A DNA stretch of 64,000 nucleotides from Clostridiales bacterium (GCA_004556755.1 SFFW01000006.1:62001-126000), one strand, 5' to 3'; numbered from the stretch's first letter, positions 25,130 through 34,003 are shown. A program made the numbers and translations. The notes: generated by a model not told the origin, from the letters alone.

Positions 25130-26305
25130 TCAGCGAAACAATGAAGTGATGTCGTCCGATTGGTAAGAGATATATCTGGCAAGTACAAGTGCCAGTATGA
25201 GCGGAATGTAGGCGTAGTAGTCCATACCGGACTCGGTGTACGAATGCATGAGCAGCTCCATGAGAAAAGCAAGCGGTATCAGATTCCGCACTCCGAGCAG
25301 ATCCAAAAAGACTGCGATCAGAAACAGAGCGAACAAAATACCGCCGACGTAGCCGGACATGACCATGATCGTAAGAAATGTATTGTGTGTTCCTAAGCTT
25401 TCACCGCTGTTGTCGTCCCAATAATCAAAGCCGCCGCCGAAGACCGGGTTTTCGTCGATCATATCCCATGCCTTGTCCCACAGCCTGCCTCGACCGGAGT
25501 CGTCGTTCAGGTCAAACAGACGCTCGCTGTTTGTTCCCTGCGCAAGGAGATACACCGCTTGAACGAAGAGAAGAGCGACAAGAACTATTGCAATTTTTGA
25601 AAAGACTCTCTTTTGTTGACCTTTTATGCCATTCATTGCCTGCCAAACGATAAGGACGATGCCGAGAGCAAGGGAGACAAACGCACTTCGGCAGGCGAGT
25701 GCAAATACGGTAAAGGCACCCAGCGCCGCAATCGCAAAATAAACGAGCCTGTACAGCGGACGCCTTTTTTCATATACGATGCCTATTGCGGCACACAGCA
25801 CGCCTGGGACACAGCCGAACGCAACGGTGTTGCGGTTGCAGGTGTGGGACAGGAAGCTGACGTGCATATCACTTCCGGCGTTTATGAGTCCGTTGTTTGA
25901 GTAAATGAGAATGACCGAAAGGATAAGCGCAGATGCGACGGCGGTGTTGAGCAGGAATTTGATCTCTCGTTTACCCCACACCCTTGACGATGCAAGGACA
26001 GAGAAGATCGCAAACAGGACGAGCGCAAGATAGTATTTGACGGAGCTTGCGGTTATCGGATTTATGAGCAGTATAAAGAGCCAGTACAGCAGCAGCACAA
26101 ACTGCCACTTCTCGGAGCGCAGCACATAGCGCCTTGCCGGAAACAGAAGGCACACCAGAATAAACAGGGGGCGGAATATCTGCGTAAGGTTGCCGCTGAG
26201 TGCCGGAATAAATCCCAAAATGAGCATGAAGATCCCGCACAGCACAAGGCATGGCGGAGTTATGCGATCCGACAAATATTCATTTTGAAGCCTTGGATCA
26301 GACAT
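25130..26305 (-). CDS. O-antigen ligase / polymerase-like membrane protein
   Basis: Polytopic protein of 391 residues from the ATG at 26305 (404 if the upstream ATG at 26344 is used). About ten to eleven membrane helices are visible, with the Wzy/WaaL-type outer loop holding GRGRLWDKAWDMIDENPVFG and GTHNTFLTIMVMSGYVGG. This HNTFL motif is typical of the O-antigen ligase superfamily. It likely polymerises or transfers lipid-linked glycan outside the membrane. It overlaps the end of the upstream glycosyltransferase by 8 bp. Confidence 0.85.
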   Translation of the reverse strand: MSDPRLQNEYLSDRITPPCLVLCGIFMLILGFIPALSGNLTQIFRPLFILVCLLFPARRYVLRSEKWQFVLLLYWLFILLINPITASSVKYYLALVLFAIFSVLASSRVWGKREIKFLLNTAVASALILSVILIYSNNGLINAGSDMHVSFLSHTCNRNTVAFGCVPGVLCAAIGIVYEKRRPLYRLVYFAIAALGAFTVFALACRSAFVSLALGIVLIVWQAMNGIKGQQKRVFSKIAIVLVALLFVQAVYLLAQGTNSERLFDLNDDSGRGRLWDKAWDMIDENPVFGGGFDYWDDNSGESLGTHNTFLTIMVMSGYVGGILFALFLIAVFLDLLGVRNLIPLAFLMELLMHSYTESGMDYYAYIPLILALVLARYISYQSDDITSLFR

Positions 26306-27407
26306 TTGTGTATTCCGTTCCTTCGTATATTTTTTGAAGCCCACTCGCCGTGGCGGATGCGTCGAAGCGCTGCTTTACGGCGGCGGCGCCGCTCATTGAG
26401 CGTTCGGGCGCAGAGAGCAGAGCCTTTGCCCAAACGCCGTCGTCTGCGCTCAGCGGCAGATACACCGCTCTGCCGTCGGCGTTCGTGTCCTGCGGCACAA
26501 CGTCCGAGGCGACGCAGGCAAGACCGTTTGCCTGTGCCTCTATCATCGCCATGCCGAAGCCCTCGTAGCGTGACGGGAACAGGAAAACGTCCATCGCCTG
26601 ATACATATTTTCAACGTCCCTGTGCGCCCCGGCAAAGACGACCCTGTCACCCAAGCCGAGCGCTTCGACGCTGCGGCGCACCTCGTCCTCGTTTTCGCCG
26701 TCGCCGACCAAAAGCAGGGCGGCGTTTTCCCGGTTTTTCGACAGCTCGGCGAACACGGAGAGTATCTTTTCGTGATTCTTCGCCGGGTTAAAATGCCCGA
26801 CATGACCCACGACGAATTTGTCATCAAGCCCGTAGTCTGCACGGACTCTTTCACGCACCTCGGCATTGAATGCAAAGCGCTCGCAGTCGATGCCGTCCGG
26901 CATGACGAGCGTTCTGCCATCGCTCATGGAGCGCGCGCCGAACACATAGCGGCACGCCTTTTCGGAGCAGCCGAGCATCAGCGTGGCGTTTTTGCGGATG
27001 AGATGCCGCATCGCCGTGCGATACGCCCTCCGCAGAAGGGACGAGCCTTCGCCCGTGTCGGCGTTGTGGGCGTGGGCGATCCTGACGGGAACGCCGCAGC
27101 GTTTCGCCGTTTTCAGTACAAGCCCGGAGTAGAAAAACACATGGCTGTGCACGGCGTCGAAGGGGCCGTCCTCCGTGAGGACACGGCGCAGACCTTCGCA
27201 CAGGCTGAGCTCCGGCGAAAAGTAAAATGTCCTGCCGCCGAGAGAGCGGGCCTCGCTGTCCGACATGGACTCCTGCCCTGAGGTGAGCGCAAAATCAAAC
27301 TGCACCTTCGACCTGTCTATGCGGCGGTAGGCGTTCATCACGAAATTCGCCACGCCGCCGGAGTCGAGAGCCGCAAAAACGTGAAGAACTCTTTTAGGCT
27401 CCGACAT
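26298..27407 (-). CDS. Glycosyltransferase family 4 (GT-B)
   Basis: 369 residues. N-terminal acceptor domain starting RVLHVFAALDSGGVANFVM, with the glycine-rich loop near the start. The C-terminal nucleotide-sugar domain has VGHVGHFNPAKNHEKIL and the EX7E-type motif FPSRYEGFGMAMIEAQANG. I chose the ATG at 27407, preceded by AAAGGAGG, rather than an upstream start within the previous gene; it overlaps that gene by 14 bp. It acts on the cytoplasmic face. Donor and acceptor sugars are unknown. Confidence 0.92.
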   Translation of the reverse strand: MSEPKRVLHVFAALDSGGVANFVMNAYRRIDRSKVQFDFALTSGQESMSDSEARSLGGRTFYFSPELSLCEGLRRVLTEDGPFDAVHSHVFFYSGLVLKTAKRCGVPVRIAHAHNADTGEGSSLLRRAYRTAMRHLIRKNATLMLGCSEKACRYVFGARSMSDGRTLVMPDGIDCERFAFNAEVRERVRADYGLDDKFVVGHVGHFNPAKNHEKILSVFAELSKNRENAALLLVGDGENEDEVRRSVEALGLGDRVVFAGAHRDVENMYQAMDVFLFPSRYEGFGMAMIEAQANGLACVASDVVPQDTNADGRAVYLPLSADDGVWAKALLSAPERSMSGAAAVKQRFDASATASGLQKIYEGTEYTNV

Positions 27408-28587
27408 CCCGTGCCTCCTTTGCAAATTCGCCGTAGAAGCTGCGGCGGCGTTCCGTGAGCTTTTCCCTATCGAAATCCTTTGCACGCTCAAAGTTTGCCT
27501 TTGCCGTTTCGCAAAGTCGGTCGGGCGTGAGGTCGGAGAGCATTTTCACTATTGCCCGAACGTCGCCCCGACCGAAAATCGCCGTCTCGCCTACAAGCTC
27601 CGGCATACCTCCCGTTTTGGAGACCAGACAGGGCAGACCCCGGCTCATCGCCTCGACGACCGCCCTCGGCAGACCCTCCTGAAGGCTCGGCTGTATGTAA
27701 ACGTCCAGCCCGTCGAGCCATGCAAACATTTTGTCGTGCGGCAGACTGCCCTCAAAGATCACCTGATCGGAAACGCCGAGCCTTTCCGCAAGCTCACGCA
27801 ATGCGGTGTTGTCGCCGCCGCCGGCGAGGTGATACTCAAAGCGGGTGTCGCCCTGCTCCCTGAGCATATGCAGAGCCTCGATCACAAAGCGCTGCCCCTT
27901 AAACGCAACGTTTACCGCAGCGCCGGTGCCGAGCTTTATCCTTTCGCCCATACCCGATATTTTGTCGAGCCTGCGGTGCAGCACCTCGTCGTCTGCGGGG
28001 ATAAGCTCGACGTCGGATATTGCGGCGCTCCTGCCCTCGGTGGGGTATCTGCGCTGCAAAAACTCCTCCGTGACGTACACGGAAAAGGGAGCGTGCTTCA
28101 TCGTGCGGCGCATCCGAAGGTAGCTGAACGGAGCAAGGAGCTTACCGAACAGACTGTGATTCCACAGGCTGTCCCACGGGCAGCCGACCGCCTCGACCAA
28201 AAACGGCTTTCCGATCCTGCGGCAGTATTTTGCCGCTATTGCGCCGCTGTAGGACGACATTCGTATGACGACCGCACGGTCGGGTGTGATGTTTTCCTCA
28301 ACGGTCTTTTTTATCTGCCGCCGAAGCCTGAGACTCAAAAACGAGCGTATGCCCGAAAGCGTATTCGGAATAAAAACGACGCTTATGCGCTCCGAGCTTA
28401 TGCGGTTCATCCTGCCGAGCGCCTCGGTGTCGTCGGGGCGAACATCCGCCCTGCGCATGATGAGGGTCAGCCTGTCGAAATGTTCAAGGTAGCGGTCAAA
28501 GACCTCCTGCGAAAAGGCGGAGCCGACGTAATAGTTGCCCTCCGAGTCCTGCGCCACCTTGTCGTCGTATACAAACAAAAGCTCCAT
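27394..28587 (-). CDS. Glycosyltransferase family 4 (GT-B)
   Basis: 397 residues. The N-terminus MELLFVYDDKVAQDSEGN and the conserved VRMSSYSGAIAAKYCRRIG mark the acceptor domain. The donor domain has GTGAAVNVAFKGQRFVIEA, VIFEGSLPHDKMFAWL and the catalytic acidic motif QPSLQEGLPRAVVEAMSRG. Start ATG after TCGGGGGAACTT. Part of the overlapping minus-strand glycan operon; one of three GT4 enzymes that presumably add successive sugars. Confidence 0.92.
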   Translation of the reverse strand: MELLFVYDDKVAQDSEGNYYVGSAFSQEVFDRYLEHFDRLTLIMRRADVRPDDTEALGRMNRISSERISVVFIPNTLSGIRSFLSLRLRRQIKKTVEENITPDRAVVIRMSSYSGAIAAKYCRRIGKPFLVEAVGCPWDSLWNHSLFGKLLAPFSYLRMRRTMKHAPFSVYVTEEFLQRRYPTEGRSAAISDVELIPADDEVLHRRLDKISGMGERIKLGTGAAVNVAFKGQRFVIEALHMLREQGDTRFEYHLAGGGDNTALRELAERLGVSDQVIFEGSLPHDKMFAWLDGLDVYIQPSLQEGLPRAVVEAMSRGLPCLVSKTGGMPELVGETAIFGRGDVRAIVKMLSDLTPDRLCETAKANFERAKDFDREKLTERRRSFYGEFAKEARDVGA

Positions 28588-28599
28588 AAGTTCCCCCGA

Positions 28600-29715
28600 T
28601 CAGCGGTTTATGTACTCAACGGTGCGAGCAACGACCGCTTTTTTGTCAAAGAGCGCTTCCATGCGGCGGCGTCCCGCAAGACCCATGTCCCGTCGCTCCT
28701 CCGGCGTAAGCTGCGCAAAGCGGCGCAGAGAGATAAGCAGCGCCTCGGCGTTTCTGCTTTCGCAGAGGTAGCCGCTTACGCCGTCCTCGACCGCCTCCAT
28801 GCAGCCGGGAATTGCACTTGTTATAAGCGGTCTGCCGGAGGACGCCGCCTCCAGCAGCACGTTTGACATACCCTCGTGGTACGAGGGCAGCACCACGCAG
28901 CCGGACATTGCGTAAAACGGTCTCATGTCCGACTGATAGCCGTGGTATTTGACGATGCCGGACTGCTCCAGCTCGTCCATGAGAGGCTTGTAGCTCTCCT
29001 CAAAGGAGCCGACGAAGTGGAACTCCACCCCGTCGCCGTACTCCTGCTTCATCTGCTTTGCGGCGTAAAACAGCTCGTCGACGCCCTTCTCGTGCATGAC
29101 ACGCCCCACGAACAAAAAGCGCAGCGGCGCATCCTGCGGATAGGCTGCGCAAGGGAAGTCGTCCAAGTTAACGCCGGCACCGTGCAGAACTGCGTCCCGA
29201 CCCTGAGGTACGACGCCGGTGGCGACGAGATCGTCCCGATTTCCGACGTTTTCAAAGAACACGGTCTTTGCGCCGGCGAGGGCGGGTCTGTAGAGTGCCA
29301 GCACGAATTTTCGGAGCAGACCGCCGTTTTCGAGGGCGCTGCCGAGGCCCGTGATGTTCACGGCATACGGAACGTGCGCCATGCGGCAGGCAAGCCCGCC
29401 GTAGACGTTCGGCTTTACGGTGTAGGTCAAAACGAGGTCGGGCATTACCGCACGCAGTATCTTCCGATAGCGGCGGAAAAGCTTTGCGTCATGCACGGGG
29501 TTCATCCCACGACGGTCGACGGGCGTGTCGATAAAGCGGCAGCCGATCTGCACAAGCTCCGGAACAAAGCCGCCGTCCGGCAGGGAAATGTACACCTCGT
29601 TGCCTGCGATCAAAAGCTCCGCAAGCAGATCCTTGCGAAAGCGATACAGTCCGACGTCGTTGTTGGCAAGTATAAGGATACGTTTATTTGATTTTTCTTG
29701 CGGGGACTCCGACAT
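28600..29715 (-). CDS. Glycosyltransferase family 4 (PglA/CapM-like)
   Basis: 371 residues. The start KRILILANNDVGLYRFRKDL with VYISLPDGG and the early VLTYTVKPNVYGGLACRM are typical of enzymes that add the second sugar in Pgl-type pathways. The donor domain has FLFVGRVMHEKGVDELFYA and LPSYHEGMSNVLLEAASSG. I chose the ATG at 29715, after TAAGGAGAGCGG; it overlaps the PglD-like gene by 32 bp. Assignment to the second-sugar step is inference from family resemblance and position. Confidence 0.9.
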   Translation of the reverse strand: MSESPQEKSNKRILILANNDVGLYRFRKDLLAELLIAGNEVYISLPDGGFVPELVQIGCRFIDTPVDRRGMNPVHDAKLFRRYRKILRAVMPDLVLTYTVKPNVYGGLACRMAHVPYAVNITGLGSALENGGLLRKFVLALYRPALAGAKTVFFENVGNRDDLVATGVVPQGRDAVLHGAGVNLDDFPCAAYPQDAPLRFLFVGRVMHEKGVDELFYAAKQMKQEYGDGVEFHFVGSFEESYKPLMDELEQSGIVKYHGYQSDMRPFYAMSGCVVLPSYHEGMSNVLLEAASSGRPLITSAIPGCMEAVEDGVSGYLCESRNAEALLISLRRFAQLTPEERRDMGLAGRRRMEALFDKKAVVARTVEYINR

Positions 29716-30298
29716 ATGTTCCGCTCTCCTTAATGTCCCGAATGACGACGGCGCCTGCACCGATGACGCAGCAGTCGCAGACGGATATGTTGTTGCTGAC
29801 GGTCGCTCCGATGCCGACCCATGTATGACGCCCTATCGACACCGTTCCGCCAAGCTTTGCGCCGACGGAAATGTGGGCAAAATCACCGATGCGGTTATCG
29901 TGTTCCACGACCGCCGAGGTGTTTAAAATACAATGCTCGCCGATGCCGGCGGACGGATTTACGACGGCGTTTGCCATAACGACGCTGCCGACGCCTATCT
30001 GCGTATCAAGCTCGGAGACGACCGCAGAAGGGTGTATCGCCGTGTACCAGCGCACGCCGCAGAGCCGCTGCGCAAGCGCTTCACGAACCGAGGAGCTGCC
30101 GATCCCGATCACGAAAAAGGCGTCCGGGTATTTTGCGTAGTCCGAGACCTTGCCCAGCAGCGGAATGCCCGCAATTTCGGGCGGGAGCGCCTCGCCGTCG
30201 TCCAAAAAGCCGAGCGGCGTATCGCCGCTTCTGCGAACGATGTCCGCAATGACTTTTCCGTGACCTCCGGCGCCTATGATGATGACCTCTTTATTCAT
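29684..30298 (-). CDS. PglD/NeuD-like sugar O- or N-acetyltransferase
   Basis: 204 residues. A small Rossmann N-domain (EVIIIGAGGHGKVIADIV) is followed by a left-handed beta helix of hexapeptide repeats (ANAVVNPSAGIGEHCILNTS, VEHDNRIGDFAHISVGAKLG, then GAGAVVIRDI and VGVPARKIK). The histidine of VEHD is the expected catalytic base. In Pgl-type pathways this enzyme acetylates a UDP-4-amino sugar. The genes for the dehydratase and aminotransferase are not in the window. It overlaps the sugar transferase by 8 bp. Confidence 0.92.
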   Translation of the reverse strand: MNKEVIIIGAGGHGKVIADIVRRSGDTPLGFLDDGEALPPEIAGIPLLGKVSDYAKYPDAFFVIGIGSSSVREALAQRLCGVRWYTAIHPSAVVSELDTQIGVGSVVMANAVVNPSAGIGEHCILNTSAVVEHDNRIGDFAHISVGAKLGGTVSIGRHTWVGIGATVSNNISVCDCCVIGAGAVVIRDIKESGTYVGVPARKIK

Positions 30299-30929
30299 GC
30301 GTCACAGCCTCCGTTCCCGTGAATGCCTCCATTGTTGCAGAGCCTTCGGCGCTGATGCCCTCTCTGGCAAAAACGCAGTGAACGGTCATAAATACGATCT
30401 TCACGTCGAGCGCAAAGCTCAGGTGGTCCACATAGTCCGTGTCGTAAGCAAAGCGCTCCTCCCACGAGGTGAGGTTACGTCCGTGTACCTGCGCCCAGCC
30501 GGTGAGACCGGGACGCACCTCGTGACGGCGGCGCTGCTCGTCGTTGTACAGCGGTAGGTATTTCACCAGCAGCGGGCGGGGTCCTATAATGCTCATGTTG
30601 CCGATGAGGATATCCCACAGCTCCGGCAGCTCGTCGAGACTCGTCGAGCGCAGAAAGCGGCCGAAGCGTGTAAGGCGCATTTCGTCCGGCAGCAGCTCGC
30701 CCTTGTCGTCCGTCTCATCGGTCATGCTGCGGAACTTGTGGAGCATAAAGACCTTCTCGTCCTTGCCGGGGCGGGGCTGCTTGAAGATCACGGGGCTGCC
30801 GAGCTTTATGCGCACCAGCAGAGCGACAACGGCAAACAGCCAGCAAAACAGGATGATAGCCGCCAAAGAGCAAAGGATGTCAAGCACACGCTTTATGTAC
30901 TTTTCGTAAAAGCTTACTTTCCTCTCCAT
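30291..30929 (-). CDS. Initiating bacterial sugar transferase (PglC/WbaP C-terminal type)
   Basis: Polyprenyl-phosphate phosphoglycosyl transferase, 212 residues, that starts lipid-linked glycan assembly at the membrane. One hydrophobic segment (LDILCSLAAIILFCWLFAVV) near the N-terminus, then PVIFKQPRPGKDEKVFMLHK, the family hallmark KFRSMTDE, and LDELPELWDILIGNMSIIGP followed by RPLL. It lacks the long N-terminal domain of WbaP, so it is the short PglC class. First gene of the glycan operon, with a promoter directly upstream. Confidence 0.94.
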   Translation of the reverse strand: MERKVSFYEKYIKRVLDILCSLAAIILFCWLFAVVALLVRIKLGSPVIFKQPRPGKDEKVFMLHKFRSMTDETDDKGELLPDEMRLTRFGRFLRSTSLDELPELWDILIGNMSIIGPRPLLVKYLPLYNDEQRRRHEVRPGLTGWAQVHGRNLTSWEERFAYDTDYVDHLSFALDVKIVFMTVHCVFAREGISAEGSATMEAFTGTEAVTHE

Positions 30930-30960
30930 AATGCACCTTTTTAATACAATAATTCATTTT

Positions 30961-30989
30961 ATTATAATACGGTACGACGTATTAGTCAA
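30961..30989 (-). promoter_or_regulatory. Promoter of the glycan operon
   Basis: Minus-strand TTGACT (30989-30984), 17-bp spacer, TATAAT (30966-30961). The start codon of the sugar transferase gene is about 30 bp downstream. Confidence 0.88.
30965..30984. promoter_or_regulatory. Palindrome filling the glycan promoter spacer
   Basis: TAATACG and CGTATTA as 7-bp arms with a 6-bp centre. It exactly fills the space between the -35 and -10 boxes, a common operator position. No regulator gene is adjacent. Confidence 0.6.
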
Positions 30990-31019
30990 ACAAACAATAC
31001 GGTTTTTGCGGAAGAAAAC

Positions 31020-31056
31020 GGAAAACGGTGTTTCCCATTGGGAAACACCGTTTTCC
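31020..31056 (-). terminator. Terminator of the small ferredoxin gene
   Basis: Perfect 17-bp arms GGAAAACGGTGTTTCCC / GGGAAACACCGTTTTCC with a 3-nt loop, 40 bp after the ferredoxin stop codon. Confidence 0.8.
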
Positions 31057-31096
31057 GAAACAGCGGGCTTTCGCCGCACTCTTTATTCGTCAAGAA

Positions 31097-31273
31097 TTAC
31101 TCTTCGCCGTTCTTGATGGCCTTAACGGGGCAGTTCTCTGCGCAGGTGCCGCAGGAAACGCACTTTTCGGGATCGATCTCGAACTTGCCGTCTCCCTCAA
31201 AAACAGCCTCTGCGGGGCAGTTTTCCTTGCAGGTGCCGCAGGAAACGCAATCATTACCGATAACAAATGCCAT
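31097..31273 (-). CDS. Ferredoxin with two 4Fe-4S clusters
   Basis: 58-residue electron carrier, shorter than usual ORF cut-offs. Two nearly identical cluster motifs are seen, CVSCGTCKENCP and CVSCGTCAENCP, the clostridial 2[4Fe-4S] pattern. The start ATG follows AGGGAGGTTACACC. It has its own terminator. It is the likely electron acceptor or donor of the neighbouring aldehyde oxidoreductase and of general fermentative metabolism. Confidence 0.95.
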   Translation of the reverse strand: MAFVIGNDCVSCGTCKENCPAEAVFEGDGKFEIDPEKCVSCGTCAENCPVKAIKNGEE

Positions 31274-31387
31274 GGTGTAACCTCCCTATAATGTACTGAA
31301 AATATGTATTTTACATATCTGACAGAAGCATTGTAACATATCTTTTGAAAATTTCAAATCCAAGTTTTTGTGTAGGGATTAAACAAC

Positions 31388-31418
31388 AAAAACCGACAGC
31401 AATTTGCTGTCGGTTTTT
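31388..31418 (-). terminator. Terminator of the AOR operon
   Basis: AAAAACCGACAGC / GCTGTCGGTTTTT with a loop of about 5 nt, directly after the iron-sulfur subunit gene. Confidence 0.9.
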
Positions 31419-31431
31419 GAATGCTTACAGC

Positions 31432-31842
31432 TTATTTCATGGAAATCGCACCGACGGGGCAGCGGCGCTCGCACATTCCGCAGGCGTTGCAGTCGTCGGG
31501 TCTTGCCAAAACGGAAGAGTGGTGGACATCGCCGGGCTGCTCCGGGGGAGTGATCTCCAGAGCGTAGGCGGGGCAGTCCTCGACGCAGAGCGAGCAGCCG
31601 TTGCAGAGCTTTGCGTCAATGACGGGCTTCTTCCAATTTTCCTTGGGGGTGTACTTGGTGGGTCTGTCGAACTGGTCGCGGATACTCTCGTATTCGCAGA
31701 CGTTGCAGCAGGCGCCGCAGTCGATGCAGCGGTTGGGGTCGATCTCGTGCATCTCCTTCATCTCGCCGGTGATCGCTCTTACGGGACAGATCTCTGCGCA
31801 GTCGTCGCAGCCCTTGCATTTATCGGTTATTTTATGTGACAT
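31432..31842 (-). CDS. Polyferredoxin-like iron-sulfur protein paired with AOR
   Basis: 136 residues with four cysteine-rich cluster motifs: CKGCDDCAEICP, CIDCGACCNVCE, CNGCSLCVEDCP and CNACGMCERRCP. Four 4Fe-4S clusters are therefore possible. It lies 40 bp downstream of the AOR gene on the same strand, so it is the likely electron-transfer partner. Start ATG after AGGAGGTCAAGAA. Confidence 0.93.
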   Translation of the reverse strand: MSHKITDKCKGCDDCAEICPVRAITGEMKEMHEIDPNRCIDCGACCNVCEYESIRDQFDRPTKYTPKENWKKPVIDAKLCNGCSLCVEDCPAYALEITPPEQPGDVHHSSVLARPDDCNACGMCERRCPVGAISMK

Positions 31843-31882
31843 TTCTTGACCTCCTGCATTATTGCGATCTTAACGCAAGGCG

Positions 31883-33700
31883 TTACGACGCACCCTTTTT
31901 GATTTTGAGCTTTGCCAAAGCCGCCTGTGTAGGGACACCGTTTTTGTCCCAGCCTCTTGCGGAGTAGTATTCCTTCTTCAGCTTTCCGATGACGGAGTCG
32001 TCCTCACCCTCGGCCGTCTGCTCCTTCTCGGCGACGCCGAAAAGTGCGTCGAGGGAGCGCTCAAGCGTGCAGCCTCTCATGCCGCTGCGTATGTACTTGC
32101 CGGGGGTCATGCTCATGCCGACGGTGTACTTCATCGCACGGTCGTGATGGAATGCGGAAACGGGGAAGAACGCAAGCTCCGGGAGCTTGTTCAGTATTCC
32201 GATGATCGGTGCAAACTGGGAAAGCAGCTTTCCGAACGCCGCAGCGGACTTGCCGCCGTCGGTAAAGATCGCACCGGGCAGAGCGGCATAGCCGGTAAAG
32301 ACGCACTGACCGCTGGCGGAGATCGTCTCAAAAATGCTCTGCATCAGCACGGTGAGGTTTGCCTGAAGCTTGGGGGAGAACGCCGAGGCGTTTACTCCGA
32401 GGCTTTCGAGGAACGCCATGCAGCCGCCGAGGTTTCCGGCGGAGTAGCTCAGCTCACGGCTTATTGCGGTGCAGGGTTCGTATGCCGCAAGTGCGGAAGC
32501 GTCGCTGCAGCAGTCGCCGCCGTACTTCTTGCTCAGCGCCTCGCAGCCTTCGGCAAGCTCTGCGCCTGCACCCTTGCGGAGAGCGATGTCCTCCCACAGG
32601 GCGGAAACGGCAGCTTCGTCGGAGGAAAGGTCGTTTTTCCAAACGCCCTTTTCGTGTGCGTCTATCGCCCATGCAAGGGTCTCGGCGGCGAAGACCGCAT
32701 CCAGACCCAGCTCGTCAAGCTCACGGTTCCATTTGAGTATGGTGTCATTAGAGCCGCTCAGACGGGACAGCGCCTTGTATTCGGGGTTTCTCACGATGCC
32801 GCCGGATACGGGAACGGCACGCTCGCACTTCACGGGGCAGCCGATGCAGCCGACGTTCGTTACGCCGCCTTCGCCGACGGTGCAGCCTTCGGACTCACCG
32901 GAGCCGAGGAGCTTCTTATCCTGCATTCCGCCGACGATCGCCGGGGAACCCAGCTTGGGCAGAATGTCGCCCGTGAGCGGATGCTCTCTCAAGTGGCTTA
33001 TCCACTTGCGGTTCCACGCAAGATCCTTCTTGGGATTTGCGACGGTAAAGGCATGGTTGCCCGCAGCGGCGATCGCCTTGAGGTTCTTTGCACCGAACAC
33101 GGCGCCGAGACCGTCGGAGCAGCCTATGCGCTCCTGACCGAAAATGCCGGAGTGAGACACGAGGTTTTCGCCCGCAGGTCCGATGACCATGATGCCGCAC
33201 TTGACACGGCAGCCGTAGTCACGGTCGAGAATGTCCTGAACGCTCTGCTGAGCGTCGGAAATGCGCTGACCCCAGATCCCCTGAGCGTCGGCATCGTGCA
33301 GCACGAAGCCGTCGTTGTAGATCTCAAGCCAAGAGTGACCGGAGCATTTTCCGGTAAGCACGAGGGCGTCGAAGCCGGCTCTCTTGAGGTGATAGCCGAA
33401 GTTGCCGCCGCAGCTCTCCGAGGCGATAAGCCCCGTGACGGGGGAGATCGTGCTTATGTTGAATCTGCATGCACTGGGTACACCGCTGCCGGTGAGGGGT
33501 CCCGTTGAGATAACGACGATGTTATCGGACGAGAGCGCCTCCTCCTTGCCGGTGAGGTTGTCAAGCAGAATTTTTGCGGCCATGACCTTGCCGCCGATGT
33601 ACAGTTCCCTGTCTTTGTCGCTCCACGGATAGTCTTCAAATTTGCCGGTGCTGAGGTCAAACTTTGCGACTCTGCCCATGTAGCCTGAGTACTTACTCAT
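31883..33700 (-). CDS. Aldehyde ferredoxin oxidoreductase family protein (tungsten enzyme)
   Basis: 605 residues from the chosen start; it would interconvert an aldehyde or related substrate and its acid with ferredoxin. N-terminal domain MSKYSGYMGRVAKFDLS, with the metallopterin-binding GPLTGSGVPSACRF and SESCGGNFGYHLKRAGFDAL, and the CxxCPVxC cluster motif in CIGCPVKCERAV. I chose the ATG at 33700, after AGAAAGGAATGG; the upstream in-frame extension runs through the promoter. It forms an operon with the downstream iron-sulfur protein. Whether the metal is W or Mo and what the substrate is cannot be seen. Confidence 0.93.
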   Translation of the reverse strand: MSKYSGYMGRVAKFDLSTGKFEDYPWSDKDRELYIGGKVMAAKILLDNLTGKEEALSSDNIVVISTGPLTGSGVPSACRFNISTISPVTGLIASESCGGNFGYHLKRAGFDALVLTGKCSGHSWLEIYNDGFVLHDADAQGIWGQRISDAQQSVQDILDRDYGCRVKCGIMVIGPAGENLVSHSGIFGQERIGCSDGLGAVFGAKNLKAIAAAGNHAFTVANPKKDLAWNRKWISHLREHPLTGDILPKLGSPAIVGGMQDKKLLGSGESEGCTVGEGGVTNVGCIGCPVKCERAVPVSGGIVRNPEYKALSRLSGSNDTILKWNRELDELGLDAVFAAETLAWAIDAHEKGVWKNDLSSDEAAVSALWEDIALRKGAGAELAEGCEALSKKYGGDCCSDASALAAYEPCTAISRELSYSAGNLGGCMAFLESLGVNASAFSPKLQANLTVLMQSIFETISASGQCVFTGYAALPGAIFTDGGKSAAAFGKLLSQFAPIIGILNKLPELAFFPVSAFHHDRAMKYTVGMSMTPGKYIRSGMRGCTLERSLDALFGVAEKEQTAEGEDDSVIGKLKKEYYSARGWDKNGVPTQAALAKLKIKKGAS

Positions 33701-33758
33701 TGGACCATTCCTTTCTCCCTGTTCCCGCTTTTGAAGGGTGCAAAATAAATATGATTTT

Positions 33759-33777
33759 TTCGGACACCGTGTCCGAA
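33759..33777. promoter_or_regulatory. Perfect palindrome upstream of the AOR gene
   Basis: TTCGGACAC / GTGTCCGAA, 9-bp arms around one base. It lies about 60 bp before the AOR start codon, close to the expected transcription start, so it is an operator candidate. As RNA it lacks a T-run and would be a poor terminator. Confidence 0.65.
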
Positions 33778-33927
33778 GCAATATATACTGTACAATTTCT
33801 CTACCTAAGAATAGCACAGTTTGTCTGCATTTACAACAAGTTTGTTAAATAATTCATTTGTCAGATTTTTCGTTTTGTATAGGAAAACACAGTGTTTTTC
33901 GGCATTTTTTGAATTTTGTCAAAAGAG

Positions 33928-33956
33928 TTGACAAGGCGGAGAAGGAGACCTATAAT
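33928..33956 (+). promoter_or_regulatory. Promoter of the TetR/ABC operon
   Basis: TTGACA, 17-bp spacer, TATAAT: a full consensus match. Confidence 0.92.
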
Positions 33957-33988
33957 AAGCAACATAGATTGCGCAACATATGTTGCTT
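33957..33988 (+). promoter_or_regulatory. Operator downstream of the TetR promoter
   Basis: Outer arms AAGCAACATA (33957-33966) and TATGTTGCTT (33979-33988), with an inner perfect 14-bp palindrome GCAACATATGTTGC (33973-33986). It covers the expected transcription start, so the TetR protein probably represses its own operon. Confidence 0.85.
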
Positions 33989-34003
33989 AAAAGGAGTGAG
34001 ACC

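Noticed and set aside
32144..33508. 454-codon open frame opposite the AOR gene
   Set aside because: Antisense shadow; the AOR frame has all family motifs.
33980..34003. Upstream ATG as the start of the TetR gene
   Set aside because: It lies within the operator palindrome and has no ribosome site, while the GTG at 34004 has AAGGAG 7 bp in front.
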